DNA from: Acanthosepion pharaonis
Lineage: Eukaryota > Mollusca > Cephalopoda > Sepiida > Sepiidae
Reading direction: 5' to 3'
Length of the DNA stretch: 64,000 nt
Assembly (NCBI GenBank): GCA_903632075.3
Contig: CAHIKZ030003464.1
Span: 774,501 to 838,500, forward strand
The notes under the pieces were generated by a model. The model did not search any database, was not told where the DNA came from, and worked only from the letters and a program-made list of their open reading frames with translations. Below, piece by piece: positions 1 to 9,595 of the stretch (positions are counted from its first letter, which is position 1; each line of letters opens with the position of its first letter). The translations under genes and the position numbers were made by a program.

Positions 1-35
1 CCATTTCATCTCTGCCTGTTAATCTCTGCATATTC

Positions 36-39
<4 letters not shown>

Positions 40-95
<56 letters not shown>

Positions 96-96
96 C

Positions 97-131
<35 letters not shown>

Positions 132-201
132 GTGCTATTTCATCTCTGCCTGTTAATCTCTGCATATTCATTATCTATCTATCTATGCCTGTTCATTATC
201 C

Positions 202-243
<42 letters not shown>

Positions 244-308
244 TCATGCCTATCTTCATCTATCTATCTATCTATCTATCTATTTCATCTATCTATTAAT
301 CTGTTCAT

Positions 309-352
<44 letters not shown>

Positions 353-582
353 GTTCATTATTTCATCTATCTATCTATTAATCTATTCCTGTTCATTATC
401 TCTATCTATCTATCTATGACCATTATCTATCTATTTATCTATCTATCTATGCCTGTTCATTATCTATCTATTTATCTATCTATCTATAAAGAACGTTAAT
501 CATCACCTAGATCTATAACCGTTTGGGAATATCTGTTCATGGTCTATCTATCTATGAATTTTGACCATTATCTATCTATTTA
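40..582. repeat. TCTA tetranucleotide microsatellite block
   Basis: Long runs of TCTA are broken by short spacers such as TTCATTA and GCCTGT, which recur in several places and make a higher-order repeat. The open frame across it (Ser-Ile-Tyr-Leu repeats) is a by-product of the tetranucleotide and is not a gene. Confidence 0.95.
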
Positions 583-604
583 TGTTATCTATCAGGAATT
601 CCTC

Positions 605-870
605 CCCAGTCATATCACTTTGAAACACCGGTTTTAGTAAGACTAAATCATTAATATCTCCAAAACATTCAAAGTTAAAAGAATTTTTGGATTTAAATAA
701 TCAACACCTAAAAAAAAAATGGGTAACCGTTTGGGAATAGCAGGTGACAAATATGTTTACTAATTCCTGGTCGTGTAATGGATAACGACCCGGAATTTCA
801 AAAATCGGAGAGCCGAGTTCGAATTCTCGTTGTATTTGTTATATTCACTTCCAAAAATATTCCTCCCCAG
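605..870 (+). mobile_element. 5S-tRNA chimeric SINE, decayed copy
   Basis: The left part resembles the 3' half of 5S rRNA (ATATCACTTTGAAACACCGG, then GGGTAACCGTTTGGGAATA with an AT-rich interruption). It is followed by a tRNA-like segment with TGTAATGGATAACG (A-box region) and GAGTTCGAATTC (B-box region). The same order is seen near 6690, 21056 and 45313. It is a degraded short interspersed element with no coding capacity. Boundaries are approximate. Confidence 0.7.
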
Positions 871-1015
871 TCATTGGTTAATTTTCACTGCTAGTTCAGG
901 AAAGACATTTGGATCATTAACACACAAAAAAGAGAATGGCTCATATCGAGAATATTTTACATCGAAAAACATAAGAAAAAAATGATTATTTTTAATAATA
1001 TGTGGAAATCTCCAC

Positions 1016-1062
1016 GCTTTGCCTGATGAAGGTCGCGAGAGAGGAAAGACGTGTAGCAAAAT
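1016..1062 (+). ncRNA. Hammerhead ribozyme-like motif
   Basis: CTGATGA (1023-1029) is followed by a weak stem II, GAAA (1044-1047) and a GTA cleavage triplet (1053-1055). TTTGC before the core pairs exactly with GCAAA after the predicted cut, giving a 5-bp stem I. Stem III is minimal (ACGTGT), as reported for PLE hammerheads. Stem II is poorly paired and the residue after GAAA is G rather than C, so this copy may be inactive. Nothing else is recognised between 871 and 1190. Confidence 0.5.
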
Positions 1063-1188
1063 TATGGAAAATAATGCATAATATGTTTTTTTAAACAAAT
1101 CCACATTACAAACACAAAACGTTTGCGGTTTCTCTCCTCCTTTTAATGTACACATTTTTCTCTCGTTGGAACTATTATAACCTCTTCC

Positions 1189-1191
<3 letters not shown>

Positions 1192-1235
<44 letters not shown>
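1192..1235. repeat. TA dinucleotide microsatellite
   Basis: Uninterrupted alternating TA tract. The sequence between it and the next TA tract (1236-1445) is AT-rich with no recognised feature. Confidence 0.95.
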
Positions 1236-1237
<2 letters not shown>

Positions 1238-1443
1238 GAAGTCTATGACAAAGTGGAAAAGGTTTTCGTGTGACGCATACCTTTTTTTAGGACTTCATCG
1301 GACAAAATTCATAGTTACATTTATACGTTTACACACGTACCCAAAGGGAAGACGATCCTTAGAATTCTAATTTTTGAAAATATTTTAAAAGATAGTTTTC
1401 TCTAAAATTATTCTTGATATATAAAAATTTATATATGTCTTTC

Positions 1444-1445
<2 letters not shown>

Positions 1446-1493
<48 letters not shown>
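1446..1493. repeat. TA dinucleotide microsatellite
   Basis: Alternating TA tract that directly abuts the foldback SINE remnant to its right. Confidence 0.95.
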
Positions 1494-1498
<5 letters not shown>

Positions 1499-1772
1499 GG
1501 ACAAAGTCCGACAATTATTTTTAGACATTATGTTTATACATTCTTTTTATAGATACAAATATTTAATAATGCTCTGTTTATAATAAACGGTATTAAAGAG
1601 CATTTACCGGCCAAATGTCTGAGAAATTTTCACAGAAATTCGGAGGACGAATATTTTCTGTGAAAATTTCTCGGACATTCAGGCCGGTAAATGTCGTTAA
1701 TACTGTTTTTATAAAAAAGAGCATTTACTTAAATATTTGTATCTATAAAAAGAATGTATAAACAAAAATGTC

Positions 1773-1777
<5 letters not shown>
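1494..1777. repeat. Foldback of tRNA-Leu-like SINE body
   Basis: Two copies of the SINE body face each other. The left arm reads TACATTCTTTTTATAGATAC and the right arm ends in GTATCTATAAAAAGAATGTA, its reverse complement. Both carry the family words CCGGCC(T)GAATGTC, GAGAAATTTTC and AACAGAGCATTTAC or their complements. The tRNA head is missing, so only tail sequence has been duplicated in inverted orientation. TA tracts flank both sides. Confidence 0.75.

Positions 1778-1825
<48 letters not shown>
1778..1825. repeat. TA dinucleotide microsatellite
   Basis: Alternating TA tract lying between the foldback SINE and the left terminal repeat of the mariner-like element. Confidence 0.95.
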
Positions 1826-1827
<2 letters not shown>

Positions 1828-2322
1828 TGTAACAGCAAAAATGTCCAAATCATGTAACAACATGGGATAATCATCCATCCCACAAACAAAATGTTTGGGG
1901 TAATTTGGGTCAGTGGGAAAATTTGGGTGACTTTTTGTTCTGGTTAATTTCTCTTAACTCACTTGGTTTCACAGTAAGTTACCACCATTATGGATTGCCT
2001 CAGACTCTAACCTTGTGATACAACTGCAACAATTGCCTCTTTTGTTCTTCCTTTTTGTTCTTCGATGTCAGAGAGGAAGGACCTATTTTGACTCAGGTGC
2101 GTTTATTTTTACTTGTAAATCAAACCTTCTTTTGAAAATCCAGAATTGTCAGAAAACAGGTTCACATACCAATTTTGCATGGGGAAAGTATCTAAATGTA
2201 TACCAACCAGTTGAGTGGTATTAGGCGAAATGAAAAAACTGTAAATTTGGTCTGGTGGGGTAATTTGGGTCACGATGCTATCTAAGGAATGGTGTGAACT
2301 GGCGCAGGTTTAGCCTCAGATG

Positions 2323-2639
2323 TGTTATGGGAACTTCCCCATAATAATAATGGACTGTTCCTGACATTATAAATACTGCGCCTCTCAAGAGGTATGAGGA
2401 GATTGTAAGACGAGGAGAGATAATTGAGAGCATATTGTAAGGACATTGAAATAGTGATACTTGTCAAGACAACATAGTTCACTCTAACCAAATCTGATAG
2501 TCATTACTAAGACTTCTACTTCTTTGTATTATATTTCTGTTGTAATATATCTTTGTATTCCATACCTGTGTTTGTATTATTCTTTCATTGGTTCTAACCT
2601 TGGACCATCACCGTGGTACAAGGGACTTGGACCATAACA
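2323..2639 (+). mobile_element. Solo LTR, family A copy 1
   Basis: The element begins TGTTATGG and ends CCATAACA, perfect 8-bp inverted ends of TG...CA type. It is flanked by the direct duplication AGATG at 2318-2322 and 2640-2644. It is 317 bp long and shares near-identical sequence with the copy at 3953. No internal retrotransposon region adjoins it, so it is a solo LTR left by LTR-LTR recombination or misannotated integration. It sits just inside the left end of the pogo-like element. Confidence 0.88.
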
Positions 2640-2725
2640 AGATGTATCTATAAATCATATCAGTTGAATAAAATTTAGTGATTTGAGATTAATTTTGGAT
2701 TATTAAACCAGAAAATGTTACCCAG

Positions 2726-3345
2726 TTGATGATACACTTCCCTTTTTTCCATTTTAGAATACCTCAGATATACAAACGCAAAACGGAATCGTATAGACCA
2801 GATGTGCTGCAAGTCAGAAATAGCAAGGTCCAGAATGATGGGGCAAATATACGTAGTGCTGGAAAGAATGTTGGTATTAACAGAGAAACACCGAGACGCT
2901 GGGTCCCCAAGAGATCAATTAAAGCTGAAGCTGGTAGAATGTCGGTGTTGACGGACCAAGAGGAGGAACTCGTAGTCGTTGCTCTGGAAAAGTGTTCTGC
3001 TCTAGCCTGGTCTTACGGAACTGAAGAAATAAAGCTGATGATAAAGACTTATCTAGACAGCGTGGGAAATAAACAGTGTTCAAGGACAATTCCCCTGCCA
3101 AGGACTGGATGATCTCATTTTTGACAACGCTGATTGGCCGGATACGTTTAAGAAAACCGAAAGTTCTCATACGGAAAATCTCAACCAAGAAAGTCTTGGT
3201 AAATTTTTCGACATGTTCTATCGACTGGAAATTGCCAAAAAGAAACGTGAACGTGTGCAAGCAAAAGAAGGAAAAGTACTAATAACTCCAGCTGTCTTGC
3301 GAAGGCTTCAAGCGGAAGCGGAAACAAGAGAGGCAAAGCAGAAAA
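2726..3345 (+). pseudogene. Pogo-like transposase N-terminal fragment
   Basis: A 128-residue frame opens at 2726 and contains a KRKTESYRPDVLQ start region, a helix-turn-helix-like stretch with GINRETPRRW, then LTDQEEELVV and a run matching the region before the CENP-B-type DNA-binding half (SYGTEEIKLMIKTYLDS). The frame is lost near 3085, where an alternative frame continues with KDWMISFL and IRLRKPKVL, the expected next segment. The likely original start is the Met-like region near 2757, where PQIYKRK begins. The catalytic DDE domain is absent. Role in the intact family: transposon end binding. Confidence 0.7.
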
Positions 3346-3347
3346 CA

Positions 3348-4377
3348 GTAATATTTCGTTCGCTGGGGTATAGTGTTCTAGTTCCACGTGCCATGTCTAA
3401 TGGATGTCAGTTATCAGTTATCTCCTGTTAGTTCCCCTCTCCAAGTTCTCCACCGTCTTAACCAGGTATTGAACTCACACTCTTTTGGTCCTGTCAATGT
3501 CTTAAGTTTACGAATTTTCCAATCAGCACATGCTAGGCCACAAAAATCTCCTGAGACGACCAAGCATAGAAATGAATACAATATGAGAACCAGTAATAAG
3601 AAGTGCCAGAGAAAAGCAATAACAACGAAAATTGCAATACGAGCTCTGGTAAAAACATGCAATGATAACAGCTGTTGTGTGCTCCAGCCTTCTTGAGGTG
3701 GTTGGAATGTTGAACTGAACCCTTTATTTTGCTTGCTGGTGTAGACTGTTCTAGTTCCACGTGCCATGTCTAATGGATGTCAGTTCTCAGTTATCTCCTG
3801 TTAATTCCCCTCTCAAAGTTCTCCACTGCCTTAACCAAGTATTGAACTCACACTATTAGGGCCCTCTCACTGGATCTAACCTCAAGAACACATGACAAAG
3901 TGGATAAAGCCGTTAGTTAGATCCAGTCACAGAACACAAAGAGTTGTGTGTTTGTTATGGGAACTTACCCATAATAATAATAATGGACTATTCCTGACAT
4001 TATAAATACTGCGCCTCTCAAGAGGTATGGGCGGAGATTGTAAGACGAAGAGAGATAATTGAGAGCATATTGTAAGGACATTGGAATAATGATACTTGTC
4101 GAGACAACATAGTTCACTCTAACCAAATCTGATAGTCATTACTAATACATCTACTTCTTTGTATTATATTTCTGTTGTAATATATCTTTGTATTCCATAC
4201 CTGTGTTCGTGTTATTCTTTCATTGGTTCTAACCTTGGACCATCACCATGGTACAAGGAACTTGGACCATAACAGTATTCAATACCTGGTTAAGGGTTCA
4301 GTTCGACATTCCAACCACCTGAAGAAGGCCGGGGCGTATAATGGCAGAAACATTGTGATAAATATGGCAACAAAGAC
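3348..4377 (-). mobile_element. PLE-derived insertion flanked by 17-bp duplication
   Basis: AGGCAAAGCAGAAAACA occurs at 3331-3347 and again at 4378-4394, bracketing this segment like a long target-site duplication. Inside at about 3541-3626 (+ frame) is NLLRRPSIEMNTI, a stop, then EPVIRSAREKQ, matching the PLE C-terminal piece at 34578-34895. Sequence resembling CATGGCACGTGGAACTAGAA (complement strand) marks several copies in the window. A solo LTR (3953-4274) landed in it later. The strand of the whole unit is uncertain. Confidence 0.55.
3953..4274 (+). mobile_element. Solo LTR, family A copy 2
   Basis: Starts TGTTATGG and ends CCATAACA, 322 bp. The flanks are GTGTT (3948-3952) and GTATT (4275-4279), a duplication with one mismatch. 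It is nearly identical along its whole length to 2323-2639, including the AATAATAATAATGGACT stretch near the start and ACCTTGGACCATCACC near the end. It interrupts a tRNA-like repeat whose parts (AGTTGTG and CAATACCTGG) can be rejoined across it. Confidence 0.85.
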
Positions 4378-4464
4378 AGGCAAAGCAGAAAACAATAAGT
4401 CTCGCAAGACTTTCGTTGATGCTATGGAAAATGGAGGTTAATATGAAGAGCAGGAAGGCAATGA

Positions 4465-4660
4465 AGACAGGAAGGCAATGAAGACAGTGAAAATGTGGAT
4501 AATACAGCTTTTGTTTTGTGTGGGACACTGTGGAGAACCTATACGCGAAAGAAGAGATGGCTAATTTGTGATATATGCAACAATTATACGTGCCCTAAAT
4601 GTTTGCCTAGGAGCACGGATTTAGAGGCTGAGTTTTACTGCAGTACATGTTCTGCCTAGA
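4465..4660 (+). pseudogene. Pogo-like transposase C-terminal cysteine module
   Basis: Reading from GAAGACAGTGAAAATG, the frame gives Cys-Gly-Thr-Leu-Trp-Arg, then CDICNNYTCPKCL and finally FYCSTCSA followed by a stop. Five CxxC-type cysteines with an intervening WLIC give a compact zinc-binding (PHD/ribbon-like) fold, which occurs at the C-terminus of some pogo/Tigger transposases. It has no frame connection to the N-terminal fragment. Assignment rests on cysteine spacing only. Confidence 0.5.
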
Positions 4661-5058
4661 TATCATGAAAATGCTTCCATAGATACTTGTTTGTGCTATT
4701 CCTGTTGAAAGTAACCAGTCCCATTCATGAATTTCTACATCTCTTCTTTTTATTGTTTTCTCAACCGACCCAAATTAATCCACCTAATATTTCGAAACTA
4801 TGACAAAAGTAGTTGTAGAATGGTCCACCATAAAGGGGAGGGAGTTATTTTGTAAACTATGACGTGCATAAACATGCCTGAAATCCCACATTTGCAACTA
4901 TCAATGAGATTTGAAATCCTTGCTCATTCGAAGGTAATTACGACTCAAATTGAAAAACAGGCCAAAAATGACCCAAATTACCCCACCCGCCCTAATATCT
5001 GAAAAATCACGAAACTAGTTGAGTTTGTTTTCTAGGTTTTCAGAGAAGACGTTTAGTC

Positions 5059-5300
5059 ATGTTGACACCATTTGTACTAAAAATCACTGAAAAAAAATCT
5101 TTTCAGCTTGAAAAAGAATTGGTTAAATTTTTTTGTGTCAGCCTCACTATGTCTTTACAATTGAGCAATGGTGAGAGGAAAAAGATCATACAGACCATCA
5201 GTAATGGAACCAACATTCATACTCTGGCTTCAAAATCCATTTAAGTACCATCAAAAGAAAAGTGAATAAGTTTAAGAAAGAGTGAACAGTAGACAGGAAA
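5059..5300 (+). pseudogene. Mariner-like transposase N-terminal remnant
   Basis: The open frame from 5059 contains SLQLSNGERKKIIQTISNG, a helix-turn-helix-like stretch, then stops; a shifted frame goes on with STIKRKVNKFKKE. It lies about 200 bp inside the right terminal repeat of the outer mariner-like element, which suggests it is that element's own transposase start. There is no catalytic domain. Confidence 0.45.
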
Positions 5301-5499
5301 TCTGGATCAGATCACAACAACAAGAAGGATCATCATTTCAACTTAGAGCTAAATACATTCTGATTGTTCAAAATAGAGTTCAATGGTGTTATAAAGAGCG
5401 TGGCGAATTCCAGTAAGATATCTTTAATCATTTCTATGATAAATGCTTCAAAGCTTAATCTAACAATATGACAATTTTGCTGTTACACCCGGTATATAA

Positions 5500-5645
5500 A
5501 TAAATATACATATTAATCCTCACTGGTGCGCAACGAAATCTTCAGATGCTGAGTAGAGACCAGCTTTCTATTCAACACCTGAACATTGCGTTGTGCATAA
5601 AACTCCGAGTTGTGTTACTAGTGAGGAATAATATGTATATTTATT
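5500..5645. repeat. Inverted repeat, AT-rich ends
   Basis: AATATACATATTAATCCTCA on the left is mirrored by GAGGAATAATATGTATATTT on the right, with a 100-bp centre. A related right end occurs near 29285-29312. The class is not recognised. Confidence 0.55.
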
Positions 5646-5718
5646 AATATATACTTAATAGCTTTGTGATATTACATCGAGCACTGTTTTATTAACACCA
5701 GCACTCAATGTGCGATAT

Positions 5719-5757
<39 letters not shown>
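5719..5757. repeat. TA dinucleotide microsatellite
   Basis: Alternating TA tract adjoining the foldback element on its right. Confidence 0.95.
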
Positions 5758-5759
<2 letters not shown>

Positions 5760-5995
5760 AAGAAACAATTTATACAGAGAATTAAATAGCGCACTCAAGA
5801 TGACAATTTGAAATTGTCGAAAGTACTTAGCATGTGTCTTCCATCTGACAACAACTCGAATATAAGTATCTTATTATTCAAGGAATTGATAGTAAGTTAA
5901 TATCGCATTAAGTTCTGTTAGCGAAGTGATTTCGCCATTAATCACATTAACATTGCTATTTAATTCTTTGTAGAAATTGCTTCTTTATGATATGA
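5758..5995. repeat. Foldback element with hammerhead-like remnant
   Basis: ATAAAGAAACAATTTATAC at the left end is mirrored by TAGAAATTGCTTCTTTAT at the right, and both arms continue into AATTCTTTG/AGAATTAAATAGC. The interior has AAGATGACAATTTG...ATTGTCGAAAG, a stem bounded by AAGATGA and GAAA, like a degraded hammerhead core. A second copy lies at 47733-48000. The copies share the phrase GTTAGCGAAGTGATTTCGCC. Confidence 0.5.
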
Positions 5996-6015
5996 AATAT
6001 AAGCTGCACACTCTA

Positions 6016-6016
<1 letters not shown>

Positions 6017-6052
<36 letters not shown>
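6017..6052. repeat. TCTA microsatellite
   Basis: About nine uninterrupted TCTA units. Confidence 0.95.
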
Positions 6053-6555
6053 CATATTGATTTTTTTCTCTTTCTCTTTCTCAACATTCTCTCACACACA
6101 TACGGTTTTACGTAGTTAATCTGATAAACATGCTGTTTCTTGACTTAGTTTGTTGATATAAACGAGTTTTATGTTACTTCAATTAGAAATAATGGCAGGT
6201 GGACGCCTACAAGATTTGTAAGTCCATTACAGAAATCTTTATATCCTTTCCCGAGTTGCTTGGTCACGATATATACGGGTGAGTTAAAGTTTTTATGAAT
6301 CTTATCTGCCATATTAATACTTGCATAAACATTTCTGTCTGGATCATTTTTCAATGTAAAATAATTTCTAGAGTAAAATTTTTGGCAATCCCTTTATATA
6401 TTAAACTAGTTTGCAATTTATTTCTATGTTAAAAAAAATTGAGAGTAAAAGTAATTAACAGTTCATTTATATAGTAAAATTATTTACAGTTTTTACTATC
6501 GTAATATATTAGAAAACGTTCTCTATAGTAATTTCGAGGGGCACCTCAAGGCAGT
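6053..6555. other. Unassigned AT-rich interval
   Basis: No gene or named element is recognised. From about 6361 to 6525 the phrase AGTAAAATT with TTTACAG recurs in degenerate form, as it also does at 8150-8400, so this is probably an old decayed tandem repeat. Confidence 0.5.
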
Positions 6556-6645
6556 GTAATGGTTAACAAGCTAGTCTCGCTAGAACAATTTCGACGGTAG
6601 TGAGTTTGATCCTCACTGAGCCCTTCTTAATTTCGGCGTGCCACT
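6556..6645 (+). repeat. tRNA-like repeat fragment
   Basis: AGTGTAATGGTTAACAAGC resembles an A-box region and GTGAGTTTGATCCTCAC forms a T-arm (GTGAG/CTCAC) with a B-box-like loop. It is degenerate and has no acceptor stem, so it is read as a tRNA-derived repeat fragment, not a tRNA gene. Confidence 0.45.
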
Positions 6646-6689
6646 TCTAAGCTACGCTTGGAAATTCACTATAGTCATTTCGAGCCAGA

Positions 6690-6780
6690 TCAGTACTTAG
6701 ATTAGTAACCTCTTGGGATAACCAGATACTGTAAGCTTGGATGTGCGAGTGGTGTAATGGATAACGGCTCAGAACCTCTA
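6690..6780 (+). mobile_element. 5S-tRNA SINE, left piece split by Helitron
   Basis: GCCAGATCAGTACTTAGAT and TTGGGATAACCAGATACTG match 5S rRNA internal-control-region sequence, followed by GTGTAATGGATAACGGC of the tRNA-like part. The rest of the SINE resumes at 7520 with AATCGGAGAGCCG. Confidence 0.75.
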
Positions 6781-7519
6781 TCTATAAAAGGCAGGATGTG
6801 AGTGTGTAACGAATGCACGGTCGCAATTTTCGACGGATTTGCACCAAAATTTACATGCACATGCTCCAAGTTAGCTGGAAGGCCAAGACTGACTTTGCAT
6901 TTCCCAACTCCTATTGATAGTGGAAATAATCATGCTTCTACGGCAGTTTTCATGTAGTTTGCGGTCATTTTCTACTGGCCAGAGTGAGAGCCAATAGCTG
7001 GCTGTCACGAATAGGCAGGAAGATTCTATTGGCCACCGTGAGAGCCAACAGCTGACTGACACGAATGTTAGCTAGCATGCAAAAAAAAATCGATAGTTGC
7101 ATTCGCCAAAAGTGGGAAAAATTTAAATCTGCATGGCACTTTACTCCAATTGGCTCATTCGCTTGCTTAAACTCAACGTTGATTCTGATTCAGCAGAACT
7201 GGGTTGGGTGTGAAAAAGTATTTGTTTTTAACATTCTTTTTTCATTCGGTTTTTCCAGTTACGAGTCCTTTTTTAAAGCTGATCGTTTTTAGTTCATTTT
7301 GTTTTGTTCTTTTTTCATAACAAATTTAATGTTTAGTATAGAGCTTAGAAAAAATTCACAGTGGGAGATAGGCAAGAAGTAAGGCATGTAGCAACATCAG
7401 CACGGCAAAGGGCACTCCTTTAAAGGCAAGGAAAGGCAAACATATTTTAAGTCAAGTGATAGCGATTGCTGTATGAGTCGTACGATTTTTGAACGGGCAA
7501 CGCCGGGCCATGCTGCTAG
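6781..7519 (+). mobile_element. Non-autonomous Helitron-like element
   Basis: The element starts TCTATAAAAGGCAGG after an A and ends GGGCAACGCCGGGCCATGCTG then CTAG before a T. A 5'-TC, a short GC-rich hairpin close to the 3' end and a 3'-CTRR end inserted between A and T without target duplication are the hallmarks of Helitrons. It contains no Rep or helicase coding sequence. It splits a 5S-tRNA SINE cleanly. An inverted copy lies at 28205-28956. Confidence 0.72.
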
Positions 7520-7685
7520 TTTGTAATCGGAGAGCCGTGTTCTAATTCCCGTTGTATTCATTATATTCATTTATGTACAAATACTCTAAGAGAATATATT
7601 AATCTACCTCTTCTCTAGTTATGGGCTTATTAGTAAGTCTTATATCACAAACCATTATTATCTAAAAAAAAATGAATAATGTAAA
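7520..7685 (+). mobile_element. 5S-tRNA SINE, right piece
   Basis: Continues the SINE interrupted at 6780: AATCGGAGAGCCGTGTTCTA (B-box region degraded), TTATATTCATTTA, a TCTTCTC/TAGTTATGGG segment and TTAGTAAGTCTTAT of the body. Confidence 0.7.
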
Positions 7686-7748
7686 AATATTTTCCGGCTA
7701 CAAATAACCTGCAGAGGGATGATAACACATAAAAAACGAACCAATATA

Positions 7749-8114
7749 TAGGGTGACCCAGAAAAATGGGAACTATTTAACAATCCAATAAAACCAAGAG
7801 TGACAGAAGAAAAATATTTTATTCATAGTAATTGAAACTTTAAAACATGCCATTTAAGAAACAATGATGCAATTTTCATTTTTTAAAGCTTACGTCCTGT
7901 TGATAGCGTCCTCCTATACGAATGCATTCCTGAAATCTGCTGTTGAGATTCCTCATTGACTGCTGCAACATCTCAGCTGGGATAGTGTGAATTTCATCTT
8001 GAATTATAAATGGCGAAATGATTACTTGCTCAAGGTCACTGTCTCGCAGTGTTGCCACTTGCTCATGTCTGGCAATACGCACTTCAAAAATTCCCGTTTT
8101 TGGGGGTCACCCTG
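7749..8114 (-). mobile_element. IS630/mariner-type MITE with transposase tail
   Basis: Ends AGGGTGACCC (left) and, inverted, AGGGTGACCC (right) with TA at both borders. The 366-bp element keeps a 68-residue minus-strand frame (7876-8082) whose sequence IPAEMLQQSMRNL and RFQECIRIGG resembles the last residues of IS630/Tc1/mariner transposases (Ile-Pro then a helix, Cys-Ile, Gly-Gly). It is an internally deleted derivative that kept only the C-terminus. Confidence 0.6.
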
Positions 8115-8149
8115 TATTTGTAGTGCATTTATATCATAAAATATTTTGT

Positions 8150-8400
8150 AGTGCGTTTATATAGAAATGATTTTAAATACGTTTTATTGGAATTTTATTT
8201 GCATTGGATTTCTAGAGTAAAATCCTTATCAGTTTATTTTTATAGTAAAATAAACAATAATATATTTTAAAGCTACATAATATGCAATGGATTCGTCTGG
8301 TAAAATAATTATTAATACATATCTGCAGTGAAGTTCTACAGTAAAATAATTCCCAATATAAATTATATTTTAACAGTAAAATTATTTACAATTAATTACT
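8150..8400. repeat. Degenerate AT-rich tandem repeat
   Basis: AGTAAAAT recurs every 40-60 bp with variants of TTTATAGTAAAAT. It is similar to 6361-6525. No regular period remains. Confidence 0.4.
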
Positions 8401-8639
8401 TTTGTAAAGCAGCCTGAAGAGATTCTTTTCAGTCATGAATCGAAAAGCGTCCTGATGACTCCTCAAGGAGGAAGGAAAGAAGAACTATAGTAAATCAATT
8501 TGCATTGCATATATCATTGAGTGATTTGTATTTTTTACGGCTTATCAACTTTTTACATTGTTATATACTATACCTCTGAACACTAATAGGTATGTCCCAA
8601 TCCTCATAAATACGTTGGACACTATTGTAGTGGAGGGAA

Positions 8640-9000
8640 TATGCTGTTTAAGTAGTCCAACACTAGCAGTGGTTTACCTACTTCACGCCGCTGGCGAGTA
8701 TTGTATTTTGTTGGTGTTATAAATGTGGAAGAATCTGAACAACGTTCATCTGTTTGAACTTCTCCTTAGTCAACCTGGTAGCGTGTGGCCTAGCATTGTC
8801 TTGCTGAAACAAATCCCGACCTCGATTGACTAAAGCTGGATACTCCTTATTTAATTTGTCGTACACGCGGTCCAGCTGCTGTTAATGCAGTTTAGCGTTA
8901 ATGGCGCGACCGTATGGAATAAACTCAAAATAAGGAACACTTTGGAAATTTCAACAGACTGAGTTCAACATATGTTGTTTTCTTTCCGCTTCCTAAGTGA
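8640..9000 (-). pseudogene. Mariner transposase remnant
   Basis: On the minus strand a broken frame reads YFEFIPYGRAINAKLH, a stop, QQLDRVYDKLN, then ALVNRGRDLFQQDNARPHAT. The last phrase is the conserved QDNARPH motif around the second catalytic Asp of mariner transposases, and the first matches the segment upstream of it. The first Asp and the third acidic residue are not found. This is a fragment with an in-frame stop. Confidence 0.7.
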
Positions 9001-9009
9001 GTCAAGACT

Positions 9010-9365
9010 TTGTGGTCAACTTAGTAATTTGCAAAGCATTCCAATCATAAAATAATTTTCGATGAAAATGCTTCAGTTATTTATGTGACAGTATGCATAT
9101 AGATCTAATAAAGAACAAAAGACTTGTTTCTTATATACTATTTATCATCATCATTAATCGTATGACCGGGTGTGGTTGTAGGGTCACTGCGCATTTGAAC
9201 ACCTGACCAGGTCCCTCCTTTTGTTACGGTAGTGTGTCAATATCTGGGTCTCTTAGGGAATTATCTTCCAGTCCACTCAGTGTCGTTTTATAGTTCATTT
9301 CTCTCTCTGTCAGTCTCTTCCGCTTTTTTTCTATTAATTTTATCAGGTTTAAAAATAAATAATGA
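9010..9365. other. Unassigned interval
   Basis: No coding potential or named repeat is recognised. A GC-richer patch at 9160-9290 (GACCGGGTGTGG, ACCTGACCAGGTCCCTCC) looks like part of another dispersed repeat but has no second copy in this window. Confidence 0.4.
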
Positions 9366-9592
9366 AAATATGGAGTCACGGTGGAGTAATGGATAGCGGC
9401 TTGGATTAAGGAATCGGAAAGCCGAGTTCAAATTCCAGTCGGATCCATTACATTCACTTACGTGCTAATGCCTTTGGGAAAGATATGAATCCTCTTCTTC
9501 TCCCCACTATGGGTAAATATCAGGACATACTGGGTCCTATATCATAGGGTGGCAACCAGTCATAGAGAAAATAACTTTAAATTCAAAACTAT
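9366..9592 (+). mobile_element. 5S-tRNA SINE, tRNA part and body
   Basis: GGAGTAATGGATAGCGGC (A-box region), GAGTTCAAATTCCAGTC (B-box region), TACATTCACTTACG, then CCACTATGGGTAAAT and GGGTGGCAACCAGTCATAG, which is the common 3' body of this family. The 5S-like head is absent. Confidence 0.75.
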
Positions 9593-9595
9593 ATA

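Larger units (their letters stand above)
2254..4987 (+). mobile_element. Pogo/Tigger-like DNA transposon, broken
   Basis: The termini GGTGGGGTAATTTGGGTC (2254-2271) and its reverse complement (4970-4987) form an inverted repeat. A second copy of the terminal word lies at 1897-1911, so the true left end could be there. Inside are a psq-like DNA-binding N-terminus (2726-3112), a frameshifted continuation to about 3345 and a C-terminal cysteine-rich module (about 4465-4660). Two solo LTRs and a PLE-derived segment interrupt it. Pogo-family transposases join a helix-turn-helix region to a DDE catalytic domain; no intact DDE domain is visible, so the copy is dead. Confidence 0.7.
1826..5494 (+). 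mobile_element. Mariner-like element split by nested insertions
   Basis: The left end reads GTGTAACAGCAAAAATGTC (about 1827) and the right end, read inverted, gives GTGTAACAGCAAAATTGTC (about 5473-5491), a terminal inverted repeat of about 19 bp with one mismatch. TA dinucleotides border both ends, consistent with a Tc1/mariner TA target. Almost all the interior is foreign: a pogo-like element with further insertions lies inside. Only an N-terminal transposase piece near 5059-5290 appears to belong to the outer element. The nesting order is an inference from the repeat pairs. Confidence 0.6.

Noticed and set aside
185..499. Open frame of Ile-Tyr-Leu-Ser repeats
   Set aside because: It is the translation of a TCTA microsatellite.
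2323..4274. Full-length LTR retrotransposon between the two family A LTRs
   Set aside because: Each LTR has its own target duplication and the sequence between them is pogo- and PLE-derived.
4298..4365. Hammerhead at TGAAGAAGGCC...GAAAC (also 35204)
   Set aside because: CTGAAGA and a GGCC stem with GAAAC are present at 4319-4353, but no NUH triplet gives both a stem III and a stem I. It is kept only as a PLE-associated repeat.
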